Positions 1 through 6,715 of a DNA stretch of 14,842 bases are shown here, piece after piece. Location: NCBI GenBank assembly GCA_964580455.1, contig CAZOKO010000068.1, positions 1 through 14,842 on the forward strand, in the 5' to 3' direction. The stretch is from CAZOKO01 sp964580455. Lineage in GTDB: Bacteria; Desulfobacterota; WTBG01. Position 1 is the first letter of the stretch. The number at the start of each line of letters is the position of its first letter. Both the position numbers and the translations under genes were made by a program. Under the pieces are notes generated by a model. That model did not search any database, was not told the origin of the DNA, and was given only the letters and a program-made list of their open reading frames with translations.

Positions 1-1
1 C

Positions 2-136
2 CGCACTAAGAAAGGTCGTGAGAAGGTGAAGCAGCTTTTAAAAGAGATTGAGAATAGTGAGGAGCGCAACAAAAAGATGGGGGAACCATATTATGATATC
101 TCCTGGATGTGGGAAAGGCTCAAAATTGACAAGTGA
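2..136 (+). CDS. C-terminal fragment of an unrecognised protein
   Basis: This is an open frame running in from the left edge and ending at a TGA. It encodes 44 residues, lysine- and glutamate-rich at first (KKGREKVKQLLKEIE) and then aromatic (EPYYDISWMWERL). The first part looks helical and charged, and no family was recognised. It converges on the minus-strand peptidase gene, whose stop lies 38 nt away, and no convincing hairpin terminator is visible between them. The start of the gene lies outside the window, so neither its length nor its function can be judged. A chance open frame is possible but less likely, because the frame is open to the edge and has a normal composition. Confidence 0.5.
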   Translation, partial: RTKKGREKVKQLLKEIENSEERNKKMGEPYYDISWMWERLKIDK

Positions 137-174
137 AAAAACAAGGGGGTTAGACCTACAGTATCGTTAATGTA

Positions 175-2277
175 TTATTGAATGATCACACCAAATTTAT
201 TAAGTGTGCTTTTGTCTCGTATATCTTTTTTTAACATGCTCAGTGTATTTTTTAAATCACGACTCGCATACGGTTCTAAAGTGTTAATAAAATCTTCTAC
301 CTCTTCTACTAGCTCCTGATCTAACACTACATTTTTACCCTCGTTAAGTGCCATGATATGTGGCATAATATTTGAAGTCATTGCTATTGAATCTTCTCTG
401 ATTTCTTCATTTGAAATGATAAGACTTACTAATTCAGGGGCATGTCTGTAATATAAATTTGTATACTTTTCACCAATCTTGTTTTTAACTAATACTTTGT
501 TTCTCAACTTCCTTAACATATTAAGAGATGAGGATTGCCCTTTCAAAACAAGCTGTGCAGGGCAAAATGTTGCCAGGGCTTCGAAATTAATATCTGCAAG
601 GTCTTTACTTTCTACTGATAATTCATGAAAAGGAGGGCTGAATAAGTATTCATTAGAAGCTGGTGTTATAGTATAAGCACTACTTTCCAAACCTTTAAAA
701 ACATAGCTGCCATCAGCATTAGTATTCGATGATTGAAGGATATCATCCCCCATCTTTAGATTTATGGTAATCCCTTCCTTTGCATCTCCCGTAATATTAC
801 CAGACAGGGAATACGTATCAAATAGTGGCTCTAAGGAGACAACAACCGTCGTAGTTTCACCATCAGCAATACTAATAGCACTTTTTTTATTAGAACTGTA
901 TCTTTCACAGGTTGCTATGACAGTATAAACTCCCTCACTGACCGGGGATAATCTGAAACTACCATCAGACTGAGTAATAACTGAATATTCATTTCCTTCA
1001 GCCTGGCCGCCTGCCCGGCCAGTGAGCTCAGCAGCCAGGGTTTCTACCTGTACTCCCTCAATACCAAGATTGGTGATAACATTTACTACCGTACCTGAAA
1101 TAACACCGCTTGCCGATTGTTTTTCAATGCTCCATATTTGGGAAGATAATAACAATCCTTGGGGATCAGATCTTACCAGAGAAGTGTTATCTGCAACTAG
1201 AACCTTTACGCTGTGGCTACCCTTTTTTAAAGTAGAAGCATCGATATTCAGAGCAGTGCCTTTTTCACCTTCTTGAGTAACACCATCTATCTCCCAGCTC
1301 AAATCTATATCTTCATTAATGCTGGGAACCAACTCTATCTTGAATTGAAAGTTATTCGAACTTGCAGATAAGAAGATATTATTTTCAACTGGTGAATATT
1401 TATCAATTGGGTCAACGAAATCGTGTAAGTTAATTATAATTGCTTCTGAATTGATTGGACCATAAGGAGCACCAAGACTTCTCATAATTGAGTTGCTGGT
1501 AGGCCTGTAAATGTCTGAAGATTTGTACCTTGCTCCCTCGTAAAGACCAACATCATAATCACCTTCATATTCTGGTGTTGGTAAAGGTGTGACATTATCG
1601 ATCCAGTTTTTCCATGGAATATATTCTTTCTCCGTTTGGTAGGTTACATTGGGCTCCCTATCTCCATCAGGATACCCAGGGTATGGCGTTTCATATTCAT
1701 CTGCTAAATCTCCAATAAGGTGTCCAGCTTCATGAAGAGCAATCCTGCCGGCCTTTTCATGATTAGAAAGAACCATAGTTGCACCGCCACTACCACCATA
1801 GCTTTCATCATTTACGATAATCATAACTGCATCGAAGGATGGGACCATGGATGCAATCTCAAAGGCTTTGGAATCATCAATAGTTAGTAAACGACCTATC
1901 CCGTAAGTATCATAGGTTCCATCCAATGCCGTATCAACGTATATGTTACCGGATGGATGGTCTGCACCTGATTCATTAGAAGTTACATCAATTTTGTAAA
2001 CGTTGATAAAGTTTTTATACTCATCCCAGGGAGAAGTGCTAAAGAATTCATTAATAACACGATCTACATCCTGATGATATTCATCCATTTCCAGTGATGT
2101 ATATCCATCTCCCATGATTATCCATACCATTCTATTAGCATCATCCCCGTTGTCCATTATTTTTTCATAATTGAATTCTGCCAGAACAGGGCAGGGGTTC
2201 AAGAAGAGAAGAAACAGGAAAAACGGCAGGCTAATCCATAATACTTTAATATTTATTCTTGTCATTGTTTTCATCAT
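175..2277 (-). CDS. Secreted M64-type zinc metallopeptidase with carboxypeptidase-regulatory repeats
   Basis: This 700-aa protein is predicted to be an exported protease. Residues 1-33 form a signal peptide (basic start, long hydrophobic core, VLA before the mature part). The catalytic domain (about 37-295) carries HEAGHLIGDLADEY at 182-195, with zinc-binding H182 and H186, catalytic E183 and the LADEY extension typical of peptidase family M64 (IgA-peptidase-like). NSIMRS (262-267) may be the Met-turn. An Ig-like region follows (about 298-385), then two carboxypeptidase-regulatory-like beta-sandwiches (about 391-484 and 487-567). The C-terminal tail (571-700) starts with a Cys-Pro-Ala and contains an LRxLRxxVL...G...LYYxxxPE pattern, resembling a recurrent C-terminal module of secreted proteins. 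ATG at 2277 is preceded by AAGG 6 nt upstream, and a second ATG follows directly. It lies 27 nt downstream of the 180-aa gene on the same strand, so they are probably co-transcribed. A GC-rich repeat lies in frame at residues 413-427. The substrate is unknown. Confidence 0.88.
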   Translation of the reverse strand: MMKTMTRINIKVLWISLPFFLFLLFLNPCPVLAEFNYEKIMDNGDDANRMVWIIMGDGYTSLEMDEYHQDVDRVINEFFSTSPWDEYKNFINVYKIDVTSNESGADHPSGNIYVDTALDGTYDTYGIGRLLTIDDSKAFEIASMVPSFDAVMIIVNDESYGGSGGATMVLSNHEKAGRIALHEAGHLIGDLADEYETPYPGYPDGDREPNVTYQTEKEYIPWKNWIDNVTPLPTPEYEGDYDVGLYEGARYKSSDIYRPTSNSIMRSLGAPYGPINSEAIIINLHDFVDPIDKYSPVENNIFLSASSNNFQFKIELVPSINEDIDLSWEIDGVTQEGEKGTALNIDASTLKKGSHSVKVLVADNTSLVRSDPQGLLLSSQIWSIEKQSASGVISGTVVNVITNLGIEGVQVETLAAELTGRAGGQAEGNEYSVITQSDGSFRLSPVSEGVYTVIATCERYSSNKKSAISIADGETTTVVVSLEPLFDTYSLSGNITGDAKEGITINLKMGDDILQSSNTNADGSYVFKGLESSAYTITPASNEYLFSPPFHELSVESKDLADINFEALATFCPAQLVLKGQSSSLNMLRKLRNKVLVKNKIGEKYTNLYYRHAPELVSLIISNEEIREDSIAMTSNIMPHIMALNEGKNVVLDQELVEEVEDFINTLEPYASRDLKNTLSMLKKDIRDKSTLNKFGVIIQ
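999..1040. repeat. GC-rich repeat, copy A, inside the M64 peptidase gene
   Basis: The stretch from CAGCCTGGCC to GCAGCCAGG is strikingly GC-rich for this window. Up to position 1031 it matches the intergenic copy at 10857-10889 with four substitutions; a 3-nt difference follows, then CCAGG in both copies. It contains TGGCCG/CGGCCA (1004-1009 with 1016-1021) as a hairpin. In the peptidase frame it encodes residues 413-427, a Gly/Ala-rich insertion (ELTGRAGGQAE) in the first carboxypeptidase-regulatory domain. Confidence 0.65.
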
Positions 2278-2304
2278 AAGCTACCTTGAGGATAAAGGGA
2301 TTTA

Positions 2305-2847
2305 TTATAAAAAGTTTATTTTTCCTATAAGTTCACAATTATCTGATCTTTCCAAAAGCATCTTTTTATCCATACCATAAGGGCGTGAACCCCTGTAAGT
2401 TTTATAAAATATTAACTGTTTTGCTTTTTGAAAATCAGGCACTCTTAAAAAGAAATCAAACTCATCCCGTTCTATTTGCCCGCCTTTGAGTTCACCTGTA
2501 GATTCGTCAAAATAATCATAGTGAAGACCTCTGGGTATTTTAATATACTCAGCTTTCATTGTTATTCCATCTTCTGAAAGTAGAGTATAGAAAACAGAAC
2601 TGTTTTTGACTTTTCTTCCAGTTCTCTTAGTAAGACCCTGTACTTTTTTTTCACTATTTAAAGTTATTTCTCCATCGGACCAGTGAAGATTTAGTATGAT
2701 ACATCCATCAGTTTTGTATGGCGGCCATGACATACGATAAATAGCTATAGCATCGTTGAAATTAACCATTATAAGATAAATCATGATGATTCGTACAACG
2801 AGTAGTAAGCTCCGCCATAATGAAAAGTAGTCAATTAATCTTCTCAT
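2305..2847 (-). CDS. Exported hypothetical protein, likely partner of the M64 peptidase
   Basis: This 180-aa protein has no recognised catalytic motif. Residues 1-35 hold a basic start (MRRLIDYF) and a hydrophobic stretch ending in Ala-Ile-Ala, consistent with a signal peptide or an N-terminal membrane anchor. The rest looks mainly beta, with an acidic segment (YFDESTGELKGGQIERDEFD, about 112-131) followed by a short FFLRVP strand. A similar acidic-then-RVP pattern recurs in proteins found with M64 peptidases, but this recollection is weak evidence. The start ATG at 2847 has an AGGGGG Shine-Dalgarno sequence (2856-2861) at 8-nt spacing. The gene precedes the peptidase by 27 nt on the same strand, so the two probably form an operon. 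Its role could be partner, inhibitor, chaperone or substrate of the protease; the sequence does not distinguish these. Confidence 0.75.
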   Translation of the reverse strand: MRRLIDYFSLWRSLLLVVRIIMIYLIMVNFNDAIAIYRMSWPPYKTDGCIILNLHWSDGEITLNSEKKVQGLTKRTGRKVKNSSVFYTLLSEDGITMKAEYIKIPRGLHYDYFDESTGELKGGQIERDEFDFFLRVPDFQKAKQLIFYKTYRGSRPYGMDKKMLLERSDNCELIGKINFL

Positions 2848-2895
2848 CCTTAATTCCCCCTGAGATACCTGGAAAATGAATTTTGTTTCTCATTC

Positions 2896-2904
2896 GTTAT
2901 AACA
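2896..2904 (-). promoter_or_regulatory. Possible extended -10 promoter for the minus-strand pair
   Basis: Read on the minus strand, the bases are TGTTATAAC: a TG, one spacer base, then TATAAC (5 of 6 matches to the -10 consensus). No good -35 lies at normal spacing; a TTGATA upstream is too far away. Transcription would start near 2889, giving a leader of about 40 nt to the ATG at 2847. AT-rich surroundings make chance matches common. Confidence 0.3.
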
Positions 2905-3252
2905 TATCGGTTTTAAAGGTTATATCAAACAGCGAAAAATAAAATATTAACGAATTTTCCATTTCTTTATTAAAAAACTCATCCATTTTGTAACAATAAG
3001 TATAGGTTTTACGTTTGCTCTTTTCAAACAATGATGTCATATAATAAATTCAGCTTTTAATACGCAAATACTATACCATCTTAATAATACAGAAAAAAGT
3101 TATTATTAAACAATGCGTTAAAAACATTTTCCTTTATTGAGATAAAATCCAGGCTATCGATACTGTTAAACATATCAAATTATCTAAATAAAAACTTCCT
3201 AAACCTTTGTTAAATAATAATATATTCTCTTTCTTTATCCTTTTGGATATGT
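2905..3252. other. AT-rich divergent spacer with no gene seen
   Basis: This stretch lies between the putative promoter of the minus-strand pair and the Trp promoter. It is strongly AT-rich and full of stop codons in all frames. I see no credible small ORF, tRNA or strong hairpin in it. It probably holds divergent upstream control regions. Confidence 0.5.
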
Positions 3253-3260
3253 CACATGTG
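3253..3260. promoter_or_regulatory. Palindrome CACATGTG upstream of the Trp promoter, possible operator
   Basis: This is a perfect 8-bp palindrome sitting within TGTCACATGTGTCA, so TGTCA also appears twice in direct orientation. It ends 27 nt upstream of the -35 box. The position suits an activator or repressor site, but no cognate regulator is visible in the window and one short palindrome can arise by chance. Confidence 0.25.
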
Positions 3261-3282
3261 TCATAATTACTCATTAATTTTT

Positions 3283-3306
3283 AATGCTTGACAAAAAGTG
3301 AGCATT
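3283..3306. promoter_or_regulatory. Inverted repeat across the trp -35 and spacer, possible operator
   Basis: AATGCT (3283-3288) and AGCATT (3301-3306) are perfect 6-bp arms with a 12-nt centre. They flank the -35 hexamer and enter the -35/-10 spacer. A protein bound here would block RNA polymerase. It does not resemble the E. coli TrpR operator with its CTAG cores, so any regulator is unidentified. Confidence 0.25.
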
Positions 3307-3316
3307 TTGATACAAA
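3288..3316 (+). promoter_or_regulatory. Sigma-70-type promoter of the trp operon
   Basis: A perfect TTGACA -35 (3288-3293), a 17-nt spacer and TACAAA (3311-3316, 4 of 6) as -10 lie just upstream of the Trp leader. Transcription would begin near 3322-3325, about 20 nt before the leader-peptide ATG at 3345. The consensus -35, ideal spacing and position make this the strongest promoter candidate in the window. Confidence 0.75.
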
Positions 3317-3344
3317 ATATGGCATGAAGAAAAAAGGTAATGAT

Positions 3345-3440
3345 ATGAAACAAATTTGTTTAAAATACAAAAATCTAATCAATAGTTGGTCCTGGTGGGG
3401 GGAAACTGAAACGGATGAAGTACCACTGCTTGTAGCATAA
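3345..3440 (+). CDS. trpL: trp operon leader peptide (31 aa, Trp codons 15, 17 and 18)
   Basis: This short ORF starts at an ATG preceded by AAAGG at 7-nt spacing and ends with TAA at 3438-3440. The peptide contains Asn-Ser-Trp-Ser-Trp-Trp, with three TGG codons within four (3387-3398); tryptophan is otherwise rare, so this is the signature of an attenuation leader. It lies directly downstream of the promoter and upstream of overlapping hairpins that end in a U-run before trpE. When charged tRNA-Trp is scarce the ribosome should stall at these codons; when it is abundant the ribosome should reach the stop. An in-frame ATG at 3324 would add seven residues, but it sits at the expected transcription start and lacks a ribosome site. 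The gene is too short for ordinary ORF calling. Confidence 0.9.
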   Translation: MKQICLKYKNLINSWSWWGETETDEVPLLVA

Positions 3441-3452
3441 ATGAATTAAAAG

Positions 3453-3507
3453 AAAGCCGTGGTAAACTTTGGTGTATCCACGGCTTTATTTGTTGTATAA
3501 TAAAGCC
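3453..3507 (+). promoter_or_regulatory. trp attenuator segments 1:2 (pause hairpin) and 2:3 (antiterminator)
   Basis: Two mutually exclusive helices are readable. Segment 1 (3453-3462, AAAGCCGTGG) pairs perfectly over 10 bp with segment 2 (3478-3487, CCACGGCTTT), leaving a 15-nt loop. Segment 2 (3482-3490, GGCTTTATT) can instead pair perfectly over 9 bp with segment 3 (3499-3507, AATAAAGCC), leaving an 8-nt loop. The 2:3 form uses up the left arm of the terminator, so it would be the antiterminator. Segment 1 begins 13 nt after the leader stop codon, about the edge of a ribosome parked there. Confidence 0.85.
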
Positions 3508-3538
3508 TTGGGTATTTTTCAAAACTCATGGCTTTTTT
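3502..3538 (+). terminator. trp attenuator terminator (segments 3:4)
   Basis: AAAGCC (3502-3507) pairs with GGCTTT (3530-3535). After a T/T mismatch, TGGGT (3509-3513) pairs with ACTCA (3524-3528) with one G-U pair, leaving a 10-nt A/T-rich loop. A run of six T (3533-3538) follows at once, which makes this an intrinsic terminator. It sits 63 nt before trpE and its left arm is shared with the antiterminator, so read-through into trpE should depend on leader translation. Confidence 0.88.
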
Positions 3539-3601
3539 AATATTAGATTATAGATATTTATTCTCCCTAAAGTCTCTGTATAGTTATAAGGATTAAGACA
3601 G

Positions 3602-5110
3602 ATGGAAAAATCTTGTAGAAAAAGAAGAAAATACTACCCTTCTTTTGAAGAGTTCAAAGAGATGTCTAAAGAAGGCAATCTCATTCCCATCTATAGTGAG
3701 ATACTGGCAGATATGGAGACACCGGTATCTGCATTTAAAAAGATAGGCAAAAGCAAGTACTCATTTCTTTTAGAGAGTGTAGAAGGTGGGGAAAAGTGGG
3801 CACGATACAGTTTTATTGGCTTTGAGCCAGCTTTGATTTTCAAAAGCAAGGGGAGAAGAGTTGAATTGATAAAAAATGGTAAACCTCAAAATATAATAGA
3901 GAGTGATTACCCTCTTGATGTATTGCGGGATATCATGAACAACTACCACCTGGTTGAGGTAGAAGGATTGCCCAGGTTTTTTGGCGGAGCTGTTGGTTAT
4001 GTGAATTATGACATGGTGAGATTTATTGAATCTCTTCCGGACCAAACTGCCGATGACTTAAATTTATTCGACAGTATCTTTCTTATTACTGAAACTATTT
4101 TGATATTTGATAATTTGAACAACACTATAAAAATTGTTTGCAATGTTCATGTAGACAATGGAAAAAGTGTTGAAGAAGTGTATAATAATGCCCAGGGAAA
4201 AATTGCAACAATCATATCTCTTTTACGCAAACCGACTTCTTTCCCGGAAGTGGAGTCTTATGGTGACGAACCGGTAAAAGTTAACTCCAATATGGAAGTT
4301 GAATATTTTAAGAATATTGTTAATAAAGCAAAAGAGTATATTACTGCAGGAGATATTATCCAGGTTGTACTCTCTCAGAGGTTTCAGACAAAACTGGATG
4401 GAGACCCTTTCAATATTTACCGGGCGCTTAGAAGAGTCAATCCTTCTCCTTACATGTATTACCTTTCCTTTGATGATTTAATAATTGCAGGAGCATCACC
4501 AGAAGTACTGGTTCGAGTAGAAGGGGATAACATAGAACTTAGGCCAATAGCCGGAACCCGTCCAAGAGGTAAAGATGAAAAGGAGGATGAATGGTTCCAA
4601 AAGGATCTCCTTGAAGACCCAAAAGAAATGGCTGAACATGTTATGCTTGTAGATTTAGGAAGAAACGACGTTGGCAGAGTCTCAAGGATGGGCAGTGTGG
4701 AAGTTCCTGAATTTTTAGTCATTGAAAAGTATTCTCATGTTATGCATATCGTTTCAGATGTCAGGGGTATTTTAGAACAAGGGAAAAATAGCTACGACGT
4801 TTTAAAAGCCTGTTTCCCAGCCGGAACCGTCTCGGGAGCTCCCAAGGTAAGAGCTATGGAAATTATCGAGGAATTAGAACAATCTAAAAGAGGTCCCTAT
4901 GCTGGTGCAGTTGGATACTTCAGTTTTTCCGGCAATATGGATTTTTGCATTGTTATCAGAACAATAATCATTAGAAATGGTAACGTCTATTTTCAGGCTG
5001 GTGCTGGTATTGTGGCAGACTCACAGCCTGAAAAAGAATTTCAAGAAACCGTTAATAAAGCAAAAGCAATGGTAAAAGCCTTGCAAACAGTTAAGGAAGG
5101 ACTTGAATAA
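3602..5110 (+). CDS. trpE: Anthranilate synthase component I
   Basis: Converts chorismate to anthranilate, using ammonia supplied by TrpG; first committed step of tryptophan synthesis, in the cytoplasm. The 502-aa length is normal for the stand-alone enzyme. The N-terminal domain carries LLES (56-59) and the chorismate-binding half carries NPSPYM (280-285); both form the tryptophan feedback pocket in known TrpE, so feedback inhibition is expected. Further family motifs are PIAGTRPRG (315-323), EHVMLVDLGRND (345-356), FPAGTVSGAPK (405-415) and the AGAGIVADS segment (466-474). The start at 3602 has AAGGA at 9-nt spacing; the usual family start (YYPSFEEF) follows after ten basic residues. It is the first structural gene after the attenuator, and its stop is 2 nt before trpG. 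Confidence 0.98.
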   Translation: MEKSCRKRRKYYPSFEEFKEMSKEGNLIPIYSEILADMETPVSAFKKIGKSKYSFLLESVEGGEKWARYSFIGFEPALIFKSKGRRVELIKNGKPQNIIESDYPLDVLRDIMNNYHLVEVEGLPRFFGGAVGYVNYDMVRFIESLPDQTADDLNLFDSIFLITETILIFDNLNNTIKIVCNVHVDNGKSVEEVYNNAQGKIATIISLLRKPTSFPEVESYGDEPVKVNSNMEVEYFKNIVNKAKEYITAGDIIQVVLSQRFQTKLDGDPFNIYRALRRVNPSPYMYYLSFDDLIIAGASPEVLVRVEGDNIELRPIAGTRPRGKDEKEDEWFQKDLLEDPKEMAEHVMLVDLGRNDVGRVSRMGSVEVPEFLVIEKYSHVMHIVSDVRGILEQGKNSYDVLKACFPAGTVSGAPKVRAMEIIEELEQSKRGPYAGAVGYFSFSGNMDFCIVIRTIIIRNGNVYFQAGAGIVADSQPEKEFQETVNKAKAMVKALQTVKEGLE

Positions 5111-5112
5111 TT

Positions 5113-5688
5113 ATGCTATTAATGATTGATAATTATGATTCTTTTACCTACAATTTAGTTCAATATTTTGGTGAATTGGGCGAAGAGATAGAAGTTTTTC
5201 GAAACGACAAGATAAGTATATCAGAAATTGAAAAGCTGAATCCCGAGATGCTTGTTATCTCTCCAGGACCTGGAACTCCAAAAGATGCAGGTATTTCATT
5301 AGATTTGATTCGACATTTTACAGGTAAGATACCCATTTTGGGAGTATGTCTTGGACACCAGTGTATTGGAGAGTCCTTTGGCGGGAAAATTGTCCCTGCC
5401 CCCAGACTAATGCATGGAAAGACTTCTCATATCCATCATGATGGGAAGGATATTTTCAAAGAACTATCGAACCCTTTTGAAGCAACTCGTTATCACTCAC
5501 TTATTATTGACAAAGCAAGCCTCCCTGATTGCCTGAGAATTAACGCCTGGACAAAAGAGCAGGAAATTATGGGTGTAAAACATAATAATCATTTAATTTG
5601 GGGCGTTCAGTTTCACCCGGAATCAATTTTAACCAGCAGTGGCAAGAAGTTATTAAATAATTTCCTGAAGTTATCGAGAAAAAATTAA
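5113..5688 (+). CDS. trpG: Anthranilate synthase component II (glutamine amidotransferase)
   Basis: Hydrolyses glutamine and channels ammonia to TrpE. The 191-aa protein is a single class I glutamine amidotransferase domain, not fused to TrpD. The family start (MIDNYDSFTYNLVQYF), the oxyanion-region PGPGTP (51-56), the nucleophile motif GVCLGHQ with Cys79, and His168 and Glu170 in FHPES complete the Cys-His-Glu triad. MHGKTS (100-105) is the usual glutamine-site loop. It begins 2 nt after trpE, with the ribosome site AAGGAAGGA inside the trpE end, so translational coupling is likely. With no pabA in view, it may also serve aminodeoxychorismate synthase for folate, as in some bacteria; this is inference. 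Confidence 0.97.
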   Translation: MLLMIDNYDSFTYNLVQYFGELGEEIEVFRNDKISISEIEKLNPEMLVISPGPGTPKDAGISLDLIRHFTGKIPILGVCLGHQCIGESFGGKIVPAPRLMHGKTSHIHHDGKDIFKELSNPFEATRYHSLIIDKASLPDCLRINAWTKEQEIMGVKHNNHLIWGVQFHPESILTSSGKKLLNNFLKLSRKN

Positions 5689-5690
5689 AG

Positions 5691-6707
5691 ATGATTATCA
5701 AGGCCATTGAAAAACTTGTAGATTTCATTAATTTATCTGAAAATGAGATGTCTGGAGTGATGGATGAGATTATGAGTGGAAGGGCTACTGCCCCCCAGAT
5801 TGGAGCCTTTCTTACTGCCTTGCGAATGAAGGGAGAAACTATTGAAGAAATCACTGCCGCTGTGAGGGTTATGCGTAAAAAAGCAACTCCAATAAATATA
5901 TCATTTGAAAACGGTGGAGTTCTTTTGGATACCTGTGGAACAGGAGGTGATAAGAAGGGGACTTTTAATATTTCTACCGTTTCCGCCTTTGTGATTGCAG
6001 GTGCCGGTGTAAAAGTGGCAAAACACGGTAACCGTTCAGTATCAAGCAAGTGTGGCAGCGCAGACTTGATTAAAGCGTTGGGAATAAATGTTGATGTTTC
6101 AGTGAAAAAGGTGGAAGAGTGTATTGAAAAAGCGGGGTTTGGTTTTTTATACGCACCACTCTTTCATAGCGCTATGAAATTTGCTGCCTTAACCAGAAAG
6201 GAGATTTGTATCAGAACTATTTTCAATATGCTTGGGCCTTTGACCAATCCTGCAATGGCTGGTGCCCAGCTACTGGGCGTATATCACCCTGAATTAACTG
6301 AAATATTTTCTATGGTATTAAAGAACCTTGGATGCAAACATGCCTTAATAGTTCACGGAAGTGATGGTTTAGACGAAATTACCATAACAGGGAAAACAAA
6401 GATCACTGAACTTACAGGAGCTGAAGTAAAAACCTATGACATTCATCCGGAGGATTTTGGAATGAAGGTGGGTAACTTCACAGATTTGCATGGGGGAGAT
6501 ATAAAAGAAAATGTTCATATTGCACTGGAAATACTTAATGGTAAGAAAGGGACAAAGAGGGATGTTGTTTTGCTCAATAGCGCTGCTGGTCTGATTGCTG
6601 CCGGTAAAGCCAGGGATATGTTTCAGGGCATTGATATTTCTGCAGAATCAATAGATAGTGGCAAAGCAGCTGATGTCCTTCAAAAACTTGTCAGATTGAC
6701 TAATTAG
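5691..6707 (+). CDS. trpD: Anthranilate phosphoribosyltransferase
   Basis: Transfers phosphoribose from PRPP to anthranilate, giving phosphoribosyl-anthranilate. The 338-aa length fits the stand-alone enzyme. An alpha-helical N-terminal domain (1-65) is followed by the PRPP-binding glycine loop CGTGGD (82-87), NIST (93-96) and the anthranilate/PRPP segment KHGNRSVSSKCGSAD (111-125). The FNMLGPLTNPA motif and a C-terminal LNSAAGLIAAGKA complete the signature. Its ATG lies 2 nt after the trpG stop with no strong ribosome site, so coupling with trpG is likely. All motifs are intact. Confidence 0.97.
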   Translation: MIIKAIEKLVDFINLSENEMSGVMDEIMSGRATAPQIGAFLTALRMKGETIEEITAAVRVMRKKATPINISFENGGVLLDTCGTGGDKKGTFNISTVSAFVIAGAGVKVAKHGNRSVSSKCGSADLIKALGINVDVSVKKVEECIEKAGFGFLYAPLFHSAMKFAALTRKEICIRTIFNMLGPLTNPAMAGAQLLGVYHPELTEIFSMVLKNLGCKHALIVHGSDGLDEITITGKTKITELTGAEVKTYDIHPEDFGMKVGNFTDLHGGDIKENVHIALEILNGKKGTKRDVVLLNSAAGLIAAGKARDMFQGIDISAESIDSGKAADVLQKLVRLTN

Positions 6708-6715
6708 GAACTATT

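Noticed and set aside
1022..1276. 84-aa + strand ORF opposite the M64 gene
   Set aside because: It is an antisense shadow within a well-supported coding region, with no recognisable motif.
2171..2380. 69-aa + strand ORF with a hydrophobic segment
   Set aside because: It is the antisense shadow of the M64 signal peptide and the end of the 180-aa gene, with no ribosome site or promoter.
3288..3316. E. coli-type TrpR operator
   Set aside because: No CTAG-type symmetric core overlaps the promoter; control by attenuation is the supported mechanism.
3324..3344. In-frame upstream ATG giving a 38-aa trp leader peptide
   Set aside because: It lies at the expected transcription start, leaving no room for a ribosome site. 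ATG at 3345 has AAAGG at 7-nt spacing.
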